Source of the DNA: Mycoplasmopsis opalescens ATCC 27921
Lineage (GTDB): Bacteria > Bacillota_I > Bacilli_A > Mycoplasmatales > Metamycoplasmataceae
Length of the DNA stretch: 64,000 bases
NCBI RefSeq assembly: GCF_000712185.1
Contig: NZ_KL544020.1
Location: forward strand, 26,237-90,236
Reading direction: 5' to 3'
Part shown: positions 56,517-64,000 of the stretch, one piece after another
Layout of the letters: the number at the start of each line of letters is the position of its first letter
Numbering within the stretch: the stretch's first letter is position 1
Translations under genes and position numbers: made by a program
The notes under the pieces: model-generated
Database searches by the model: none
The model's input: only the letters and a program-made list of their open reading frames with translations
What the model was told of the DNA's origin: nothing

Positions 56517-57235
56517 TGGTTACTAAAGATTCTATTTATGAAAAAGATCATTTTAGCAATCGTATTTATGAATTTCTTAAAGCTTATGATATCAAAGTCA
56601 ATAACTTTTCATTTTATAAAATCGCTTTAACTCATCCATCAATTAATAACATCAAAAATCGTTCTAAAAAAGATAAAAATGATTATCAGCTACTTGAATT
56701 TTTAGGCGATTCAATCTTACAATTTTTATCATCAAGACACCTTTTTAACAAATATTATGATACTGACCCTGGGCAATTAACATTAATGCGTGCACGATTG
56801 GTTGGCACAAAAAGTTTAAATAATCAGTCGGAAAGTATAGGTTTAAAGAACCTTTTAAGAACTATTAATTCCAATATGCGAGATGAAATTTTAAAATCTC
56901 AAAAAGTTGGTGCCGATATCTTTGAATCTTTTGTTGCCGCAATTTATCTTGATCATAATATTGAAACTGTTAAAAAGTTTTTAATGCAAAATCTCTTAAA
57001 AGATATTAATTTTGAAGGAATAGAGCTTAAAGATTCTAAAACTAAATTCCAAGAAGAAATTCAAACATTTTCACGCAAAGCTATCGTGTATCAAACAGTT
57101 AACACCAATAAAGGTTTTTATTGCAAAGCAATGCATGATAATAAAGTTTTTGGCGAAGGCTACGGTATAAATAAATTAGATGCTGAAGAGGCCGCCGCTA
57201 GTGACGCTTTACGTAAGTTAGCAGATTCAAAGTAA
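56516..57235 (+). CDS. rnc: Ribonuclease III
   Basis: 239 residues. RNase III signature QLLEFLGDSILQFLSSRHLF with acidic residues, a second acidic motif GADIFESFVAAIYLD, and a C-terminal dsRBD ending KLDAEEAAASDALRKLADSK. Processes rRNA and mRNA duplexes. SD GAGGAGG. smc follows 15 bases later, the conserved rnc-smc order of Gram-positives. Confidence 0.95.
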   Translation: MVTKDSIYEKDHFSNRIYEFLKAYDIKVNNFSFYKIALTHPSINNIKNRSKKDKNDYQLLEFLGDSILQFLSSRHLFNKYYDTDPGQLTLMRARLVGTKSLNNQSESIGLKNLLRTINSNMRDEILKSQKVGADIFESFVAAIYLDHNIETVKKFLMQNLLKDINFEGIELKDSKTKFQEEIQTFSRKAIVYQTVNTNKGFYCKAMHDNKVFGEGYGINKLDAEEAAASDALRKLADSK

Positions 57236-57250
57236 AATGGAGAAAAAATA

Positions 57251-60217
57251 ATGAAATTAATTAAAGTTTATGCACATGGATTTAAATCTTTTGCCGATCC
57301 AATCACCTTAACCTTTGATGGTGGCGTTGCTGGAATTGTTGGGCCTAATGGTTCAGGTAAAAGTAACATTAATGATGCAATTAAATGGGTTTTGGGTGAA
57401 AGATCAGCTAAAGAATTACGCGGCGATAACATGGAAGATGTTATCTTCGCTGGTTCAAAAACAGCAAAACCGCTTAATCAAGCTACTGTTACCTTAACTT
57501 TTGATAACCGCAACTCAAACAATAATATAAATCACGAATTCGTAACTATTTCACGGGTTTTAGAACGAGGAAATGGTACAAACCGCTACTACATTAATGG
57601 TGAAGAATGCCGTCAAAGAGATATCAAAGATATAGCAATGGAGACAGGAATTGGTAAATCATCTTTAGCTATTATTTCTCAAGGGACAGTAAGTGATATT
57701 GCTGAAGCAACACCGGAAGAGAGAAAAGGAATTTTCGAAGAAGTGGCCGGAGTTTCAAAATTTAAATTCCGTAAAGTTGAAGCAATTAGAAAATTAGAAA
57801 AAACTGAAGCTGGTTTAGAACAAATAAGAATAATTATTGCTGAAATTGATAAAAAACTTGGCCCATTACGTCGCCAAGCGGAAAAAGCTAAACTTTTTAT
57901 AGCTAAAAGCGATGAATTAAAATCAATCGAAGTTGCTTACTTGGTGGAAAATATTAAAAAATTCCAAAAAACCTATGAATCTTTAAGTGCTGAACTGGAA
58001 GGGGTAAGCGAAACTAGAAATGATTTAGAAAATCGTATTAGCGAGTACAACCTAAAGCTAGGCCAAAACGTTACTTTTAAAACTGCTGAAGAAGAAAAAT
58101 TAAGAGAATTAAATGCTGAACTAGAAAAAGTTCGTAAACGTTTAGAAAATCTTAATGTAGAAGTTGCTCGCGAAACCGAAAAGCAACGTTTAATTGCTTC
58201 AGGAGAAATGAAAGTTAACAACGAAGAAACTATTAAAGCGATTAAAGAAATTTTAAGAAACTCTAAATTAAGATTAGATTCTTATGATCAACAAATTTTA
58301 GCTCAACAAAATCGTTATAATGACAATCAAAAGCTACTTAATCAATATGTTAATGAAATTAACAACTTGGAAATTCAAGCTAAACAAAAAGAAGCAAATA
58401 TTACCAAAATTGCTACACAGCTAAGCATTTTGACACAACAAAAAGAAAATAGCTCGATTCTTTTTAAAGGTACAAAAACAATTTTAGACAATAAAGCTTA
58501 CTTTGGCCGCGGTTTAAAAGGGATGGTCGCTGAATTAATTAAAGTTGAAAAAGATTATCAAAACGCCATTGATGTAGTGTTATCAAACGCAACTCAACAT
58601 ATTGTCGTTGATAAATCGGAGACTGCTGTAAAGGCTGTTAATTTCTTAAAGGATAATAATGGTGGACGTGCAACCTTTATCCCAATGACTTCGATAGCTC
58701 CAAAAAGCATCCGCGATGATCATTTATTATTAATTCAAGGTCATTATGGTTTTGTTGGCGTTGCATCAGATTTAGTTAAAGTAGCTGTTGAGTATGAAAT
58801 CGTTTCACGTTTTTTACTTGGAAATATCATTGTTGCAACTGATATTGAAGCTGCCAATAGAATAGCTACAATTTTAGAACGTCGCTACATGATTGCAACC
58901 TTAGATGGCGATTTAATCCGTCCTGGTGGAGTTATCGTCGGTGGACAAAAGCTCCAACAGCAATCACTTTTAAACTTCGAAGAAAGAATTAAGGAACTTG
59001 AAAACATTCTTCCTTCATTGCAAGAAGCTTTAAGAGCTGATTCAATGAAAATTTCAGAAATAAAAAACTACCGTAATTCGGCCTTAGAATTATCTCGTTC
59101 AATTACAGGCTTATTAAATGATTTAAACAATAAAAAGACCAACGAACAGTCAACAATTGATTCGTTTACCTTGAAATTGAAGAATTTAACCAATGAAGAA
59201 ATTAATTTAGAAGATAGCACAATTAGTATTAATAGTGTTGGTGCGGACATTAATACATTAGAATCTCAACGAAATAATTTAGAAATCGAAAGCAAGGCAA
59301 TCATTAGTAAATTAGCTCATTTACAAAATGATATTAGCACATATACGCGTTCAAAAGAAGAATGTCAGCAAATGCTTAATAGCATTAATAATGGTTTTGC
59401 CTCAAAACTTTCAACTAGAGACCAAGCTAAATTAAAATTAGAAGACAATAGAGAAAGACTAGCAAGTCAATATAAGCTAACTCTTGAATCTGCTGAAAGC
59501 AATTATGTGTTAGATATGCCAATTGAAAAAGCTGAAGAACTAGTGCGTGAATTGCGTGAAGAAATCGAAAAAATTGGCAATGTTAACCTTGAATCACTTG
59601 AAATGTTAGTTGAAGAAGAAGAAAGATTAAATCACTATTCAAAAGGTGAAGCTGAATTATCAGAGGCTAAAAATACTTTAGAAAGTGCAATAGCGGAATT
59701 AGATAAAGCTATTATTAACCGCTTAACTAATATTTTAAATGATGTTAATACTGAATTTAATAATGTTTTCCACACTATGTTTGGTGGTGGTTCAGCAAGA
59801 CTATTTTGATCTAATCCAAATAATATTCTCGATTCAGGTGTTGAAATTGAAGCAACTCCCCCTGGCAAAAATATTAAAAACATAAAATTATTCTCAGGTG
59901 GTGAAAAATCTTTGATCGCCATTTCATTACTTTTTGCTATTTTAAAAGCTCGTCCATTACCTCTTTGCATCCTTGATGAAGTTGAAGCCGCACTGGATGA
60001 AGCTAATGTTGTGCGTTATGCTGAATACTTACAAGAATTAAAAGATAAAACACAATTCTTAGTAATTACTCACCGCCACGGTACAATGTCTAGAGTTGAT
60101 CAACTTTTTGGTGTAACTATGCAAACACGTGGTGTGTCTACTTTCTTCTCATTAGAATTATCAGAAGCTAAAAAATTAGTTGATGACGAACAAAAAGAAG
60201 AATTAAGCAAAGATTAA
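57251..60217 (+). CDS. smc: Chromosome segregation protein SMC
   Basis: 988 residues. Walker A GPNGSGKSN (31-39), a Q-loop region with FAGSKTAKPLNQATV, two coiled-coil arms, a hinge (FGRGLKGMVAELIKVEKDYQ and GGRATFIPMTSI) near 420-560, signature LFSGGEKSLIAISLLFA and Walker B LCILDEVEAALDE. Slightly shorter coiled coils than Bacillus SMC, as in other mycoplasmas. Start follows GGAGAAAAAATA. Confidence 0.97.
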
Positions 60218-60221
60218 TAAT

Positions 60222-60246
60222 TAGGGTGCATTAGCACTCTTTTTTT
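60222..60246 (+). terminator. smc terminator
   Basis: AG-x-GTGC (60223-60229) / GCAC-x-CT (60234-60240) with ATTA loop, T7 after. Confidence 0.75.
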
Positions 60247-60280
60247 ACCAAAATAACTATAGCACGGCAAAATTAATAAC

Positions 60281-60305
60281 AAAAAACTCACTCTAAAGTG
60301 AGTTT
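60281..60305 (-). terminator. terminator of the YitT gene
   Basis: AAACTCACT (60284-60292) / AGTGAGTTT (60297-60305); the TAA stop at 60304-60306 overlaps the arm, T6 on the minus strand. Confidence 0.8.
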
Positions 60306-61605
60306 AATCAATGAATTTAGTAGTGAAATGTCCTCTAACAGCATTGACTGGAATTATTTGGATTCATAACTTATGGTCGATCTCTTTGATATCATCTAAT
60401 AATAATTTTGCTTCAAAATAAAGCATTGTTGTACTAATTGTATAAATTTTTTCATGCGAATAACCGCTGGTATGTTCAGTAATTTTGTAACTATGTCAAT
60501 AGTTAACACTTGCGAAGTATTCAACGACTTTTTCATAGTTATTTCCGCATGAAATTTCCATTGAAACCTTTTTATATTTAGGGTAGAAAATTTCCATAAT
60601 TGAAACAATCACTAAGATATAAAGCATTGTTGAAAATTCACGAGCACCAATAATTAAACGAGGTTTAATAGTGTAGTTTGTGCCGTATCTAATAACATTT
60701 GAAGCAGTATCAAGCGTACCACTATCAAAGTTTTGTTCAATTGAAAAATGGTGAGGAGTTGCAAAACCAAAAGTAATTAAGAAAATTATTGATAAAAGAA
60801 CCGAGATTGTGGCTAAGATAGATGAAACATTTTTCTTTTTCTTAGTTGAATAATAGTATCCGATAATATCAGTTCCGCCGGTTGAACCCCCGAATTTTCA
60901 CGCTAGTGAAATACCAAAACCAACAAATGTTGCTCCAACGACACAGTCAATGAAAATAGGTCATGATTCAGGGCTTTCAACTCATACATAGAAGTATTCT
61001 TTGTTTTGACTTAATAAAATTTCTGGTTTAAAAAATCCATTTCTAATTTGCTCAGGCAAGTATGTTAGAGCTTCTTGAGGTGTTTTTCCAGGCAAAATAA
61101 ATTCAATTTTATTTTTTCAATGAGGAGTTACTGTTATATGGTCAATTATTCAAGATTCGATTACCGGTCTAGTTAGCACATAGTTAACTAATATTTGAAA
61201 AACCATAAACATCAGTGTGTAATAAGTAAATGATTTTTTGATTTTTGTGAAAAAAATAATTAGCAACGGAGCATTAGATAAAATAAAAAGAATAGCAAAA
61301 TAAGGTTTAGTAGCAGGCCAAATAAAGTTAATTAGTAGGACTACCCCACTAATTCCTGTTGGAATAGTGTCAGCTCTTTGTAAAAAGACAACTATACCGA
61401 AGTTAAATATTAAGGCAGCACAGAAAATGAAAAATAAATTTTTAGATATCTCTTTATATTTGTATTTTCGAGCATTTTTATCATCTTTATTTTTAATTTC
61501 ATCAGCTAAAACTTTACGACCATATTTGGTTTTTAAAGCCACATCTTTACTATTTTCTCTATTTTTTTCACTGTTATTTATCTTAGTTTCTAATTCAATG
61601 TTCAT
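60304..61605 (-). CDS. YitT family membrane protein
   Basis: 433 residues. An N-terminal cytoplasmic Lys-rich stretch of about 55 residues, then the YitT_membrane domain with TM segments and the loop IPTGISGVVLLINF, GTDIIGYYYS and a DUF2179-like cytoplasmic C-terminus (EISCGNNYEKVVEYF). Function unknown. There is an added extracytoplasmic loop of about 80 residues between TM4 and TM5. TATAAT is seven bases ahead of the ATG, with no SD. Confidence 0.85.
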
Positions 61606-61612
61606 GTCCGTA

Positions 61613-61618
61613 ATTATA
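61613..61618 (-). promoter_or_regulatory. TATAAT -10 box, leaderless start of YitT gene
   Basis: On the minus strand TATAAT is followed by seven bases (TACGGAC) and ATG, without an SD. Confidence 0.55.
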
Positions 61619-61733
61619 TATTTATAATATAATTTTAATAAATTATTAATATAAATATTTTATCTACTTATTTAGTAATAAAATATAGGATAATTTGTCT
61701 AAAAATCCTGTGCACAAGCGAAATTGGAGATGT

Positions 61734-62573
61734 ATGAATAAAAAAATATTTACTTTTGATTTAGATGGTACACTTTTAACACACAAAAACACTATTCACC
61801 CCGAAAGTTTATTGGCATTAGATAAAGCCAAAGAACTTGGACATATTAATGTAATTAATACAGGTCGTGGTTTACTAAAAAGTTTACCGGTTTTAGAATT
61901 ATCTTCATCATTGGATTATGCAATTTGCTCTAATGGCTCGCTTATTTACGATAAAATTAACCAAAAACACTATACTATAGCCAAAATGGATAAATTCGCT
62001 TTTGAGCAATTAATTAATTTTGCAAAAGAAAATAATTTTCCTTTGACTATAGATACATTAAATTTTAATGGTACATTTTTGCCTCAAAATAAAATCCCTA
62101 AATTTGTTTATGAGCAAGCCATTATGGATTTAGGCAAAATTAATTTAGTTAGTGAAGATAAGCTTTTAAAAATAATCAATGATAAAGATCAAACTATTAC
62201 ACAAATGGCTTTAAGAGCAAGCAATGAAAGAGCACAACAAACATTTCAATATTTTCAAAAAATATTTAAAAATAAATATTCAGTAATGCTTACTAATGGC
62301 ATTTATATTGATATTAATGCTCTTGGAGTTTCTAAGTATAATGGTGTTTTTGAGTTAGCTAAAAGATTAGATATTGATCCAGATAATATTTATGCCTTCG
62401 GCGACAGCGACAATGATCTTTCAATGTTAGATCAAGCTAGAAATAGTTATTGTTTAGCTAATGGAACAATTAACGCAAAAGAAGTAGCTAAAAACACTAT
62501 TGGACACTGCAATACAGGGACTATTGGACAAACAATTAATGAAATTTTAAAAAATGAAATTAATAATAATTAA
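61734..62573 (+). CDS. Cof-type HAD hydrolase
   Basis: 279 residues. HAD motif I FTFDLDGTLLT, motif II INTGRG, motif IV YAFGDSDNDLSMLD. A Cof-type sugar phosphatase-like family; paralogous to the protein at 25209. Start ATG 61734 chosen because of GGAGA just upstream. Its 3' end overlaps the convergent dprA-like gene by 14 bases. Confidence 0.9.
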   Translation: MNKKIFTFDLDGTLLTHKNTIHPESLLALDKAKELGHINVINTGRGLLKSLPVLELSSSLDYAICSNGSLIYDKINQKHYTIAKMDKFAFEQLINFAKENNFPLTIDTLNFNGTFLPQNKIPKFVYEQAIMDLGKINLVSEDKLLKIINDKDQTITQMALRASNERAQQTFQYFQKIFKNKYSVMLTNGIYIDINALGVSKYNGVFELAKRLDIDPDNIYAFGDSDNDLSMLDQARNSYCLANGTINAKEVAKNTIGHCNTGTIGQTINEILKNEINNN

Positions 62574-63291
62574 TATCAGCAATGTGAGTGATTAAATTTG
62601 CTCCATTTTTTATTAAATAATTATTGCCATCATTATAATCGTTTGAAGGATAACAAAAAACTTCTTTGTTATTGTTGGCAAAGTTATAAGCTAAATTAAT
62701 AATTCCTGACTCTTGTTTCGAATTATAAATTAATAATAATTTAGAAAGTTGCGAAACTAATTCATTTCGTTGCTTAAAATATTCCTTTTTAGTGTGCAAA
62801 TTAGGCAAATAAGTACTGATATAAAGCTCATTTTCTAAGTTTGCATAGTGGTCATAAAAAATATGACCACAAGTCAAAACATGTATAACTGGCTTGTTTT
62901 GGCTTCTAAACCGTTCAAGCAATATTTGATCTAAATTCCTAAAATTTAAATTTAGTAATGTAAAACGTTTCATGATGGTGTCTAAGGAATTATTTAAAGT
63001 TTTTTCAGTTTTATCATCATAAAAATCACCTGCCAAAGAAATCATTTGATTTTTTAATAAATCTCTATTGCCTTTATAAAATATAATATGTGGCGAATTG
63101 AGATATTCTTTAAGCTGTTGCGGGTAATCATAATCAAGCATACTAATATAACCAATTTTATTTTTGACTAATTCGTCTTTGATACGCTGAACTTGGGAAA
63201 AATCAACCTCTTCTGCATATGCTAATGCCTTATTAATTTCCCTCGGGTTATTTTTATATTTATAAGCAAAATAAAGTAATATATCGTTCAT
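62560..63291 (-). CDS. DprA/Smf-like protein (divergent)
   Basis: 243 residues. Fits DprA: DYDYPQQLKEYLNSPHIIFYKGN at 55-80, a Rossmann-like core, and C-terminal VFCYPSNDYNDGNNYLIKNGANLITHIADI. The nucleotide-binding motif is eroded (SLAGDFYDDKTEKT instead of VGxR), so DNA-binding may be lost. DprA protects incoming single-stranded DNA in transformation. SD GGAGGTTAAA six bases upstream fixes the start; an upstream in-frame ATG would lack an SD. Confidence 0.8.
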   Translation of the reverse strand: MNDILLYFAYKYKNNPREINKALAYAEEVDFSQVQRIKDELVKNKIGYISMLDYDYPQQLKEYLNSPHIIFYKGNRDLLKNQMISLAGDFYDDKTEKTLNNSLDTIMKRFTLLNLNFRNLDQILLERFRSQNKPVIHVLTCGHIFYDHYANLENELYISTYLPNLHTKKEYFKQRNELVSQLSKLLLIYNSKQESGIINLAYNFANNNKEVFCYPSNDYNDGNNYLIKNGANLITHIADINYY

Positions 63292-63364
63292 TTTAACCTC
63301 CATTTTTTTATGCACATCTTTTTAAAAGCCATAAAAAAATGGAAAAAAATAGAATTATAAGTTT

Positions 63365-63370
63365 TATAAT
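63365..63370 (+). promoter_or_regulatory. TATAAT -10 box, leaderless start
   Basis: TATAAT ends six bases before ATG 63377; no SD. Confidence 0.6.
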
Positions 63371-63376
63371 TTGCTT

Positions 63377-63769
63377 ATGGGATTACAAGTTAAAAGAAAA
63401 GAAAAATTAGAAGGTGTTTGGGGCATTGAATATGAAGAATACCCTTTTTATGATTATAATGCTATTAATCACCCCGTAAGATTAATGCTGCGAGGCGACG
63501 AATTAATTTATGCTGATGCTAGAACCTTTGTTGATTTACAAGATGTAAATTTATTAAAACCAAAGTTAGGGGATCAATGGTTCACTTATGTTAATGGTAT
63601 AAGTGCGTATGATATTTTAATTGATTTAGGTAAGATAAACCGCATCAAATTAGCGGAATTTGATGCGAGATTCAAAGATAACCATTATACATATGCATTA
63701 GATTATTTTAAAGCAGATGACAAGGAAAAGTTACAAAAAATCATATTAGCTAGACTAATAAAATATTAA
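63377..63769 (+). CDS. hypothetical protein
   Basis: 130 residues, no membrane segment or signal peptide, rich in aromatic and acidic residues (GVWGIEYEEYPFYDYNAINHP, IKLAEFDARFKDNHYTYALDYF). UGG, not UGA, codes its Trp codons, unlike its neighbours. No family recognised. A leaderless start and a downstream hairpin mark it as a single-gene transcript. Confidence 0.65.
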   Translation: MGLQVKRKEKLEGVWGIEYEEYPFYDYNAINHPVRLMLRGDELIYADARTFVDLQDVNLLKPKLGDQWFTYVNGISAYDILIDLGKINRIKLAEFDARFKDNHYTYALDYFKADDKEKLQKIILARLIKY

Positions 63770-63790
63770 TACGTAAAATTATTTCTCAAT

Positions 63791-63831
63791 AAATGGCAAT
63801 TTGCTCGCCATTTGTTTTTTTTTTTTTTTTT
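63791..63831 (+). terminator. terminator with T17 homopolymer
   Basis: AAATGGC (63791-63797) / GCCATTT (63807-63813) hairpin followed by g and seventeen T (63815-63831). The T tract lies directly upstream of the promoter of the next lipoprotein gene, which has a TATATA near 63849. Confidence 0.8.
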
Positions 63832-63867
63832 GCAAGGCAAAATAACTATATATAAAAGGAGATTTAT

Positions 63868-64000
63868 ATGAAAAAATTAAATAAATTGATAATTGTTCTT
63901 AGTTCATCATCATCATTATTAATCCCAGTAGTTGCAGTTTCTTGCAATAAAAATGATGCAAAAGAATACGCAGAAAAAGTTGAAGTAAAAGTAGAAGAGG
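63868..64000 (+). CDS. lipoprotein, N-terminus only
   Basis: First 44 residues. Signal MKKLNKLIIVLSSSSSLLIP, lipobox ending AVSC, then a Lys/Glu/Val-rich start of the mature protein. AAAAGGAG lies upstream. The repeated TCATCATCA within the signal codes Ser-rich sequence. The gene runs out of the window. Confidence 0.8.
   Translation, partial: MKKLNKLIIVLSSSSSLLIPVVAVSCNKNDAKEYAEKVEVKVEE

Overview
The window is from a low-GC, wall-less bacterium of the Mycoplasma/Mycoplasmopsis type (hominis-group-like). Nearly every long reading frame needs UGA read as Trp (genetic code 4). Lipoproteins with a Cys lipobox are abundant, the ABC and Opp transport loci have mycoplasma layouts, and tRNA-Trp(CCA) is present. 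No rRNA, CRISPR array, integrase or intact insertion sequence was seen. The species cannot be fixed from sequence alone. All coordinates below merge frames across UGA codons.

Layout. 1-684: 5' part of a minus-strand lipoprotein resembling the IdeS/Mac IgG-cleaving cysteine proteases. 852-4306: whiA, holA, rnpB, ychF and tRNA-Trp. 4290-14307: a lipoprotein, then an operon for an ABC importer: binding lipoprotein, thermonuclease-like lipoprotein, a giant ATPase, two permeases, a small membrane protein and a lipoprotein. This would let the cell cut nucleic acid outside and import the products. 14429-15249: a frameshifted membrane-protein gene. 15712-18878 (minus): an aquaporin-like membrane protein translationally coupled to a lipoprotein with an M23 metallopeptidase domain. 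19031-23085 (minus): a large SF1 helicase with a nuclease-like tail, and a choline-kinase-like protein.

23172-30101: lepA, a HAD phosphatase, nicotinate phosphoribosyltransferase, plsY, a small membrane protein, tRNA-Leu, a DJ-1/PfpI protein and a membrane protein. 30102-32720: a decayed gene, a DUF4143-type ATPase behind paired operator-like palindromes, and a probable unknown structured RNA. 32721-42727: oppA-B-C-D-F plus a small membrane protein; OppF carries an insertion of more than 450 residues. 42821-49508 (minus): a coupled pair of predicted nucleases (DEDD-type DUF2779 and YqaJ/PD-(D/E)XK-like), deoB, and two tandem DHH nanoRNase/pAp phosphatases.

49701-53417: a coiled-coil lipoprotein, a split chromate-transporter pair and recO. 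53499-60217: an Asp23-like protein, fakA, plsX, rnc and smc. 60304-64000: a YitT membrane protein, a HAD phosphatase, a DprA-like protein, an unknown protein and the start of another lipoprotein behind a T17 tract.

Themes. FakA-PlsX-PlsY make a complete route from exogenous fatty acids to lysophosphatidate. Salvage is prominent (nuclease importer, deoB, nanoRNases, NAPRTase, Opp). Many genes seem leaderless, with TATAAT 6-7 bases before the ATG. Transcripts usually end at strong hairpins, several of which contain the stop codon. A dispersed palindrome family (GTTCCCAAA arms around a CTGTxxxACAG core) recurs between genes. The best candidates for new biology are the IdeS-like lipoprotein with reiterated WTK motifs, the giant inserts in two unrelated ABC ATPases, the putative ncRNA at 32254-32622, and the DUF2779/YqaJ nuclease pair.
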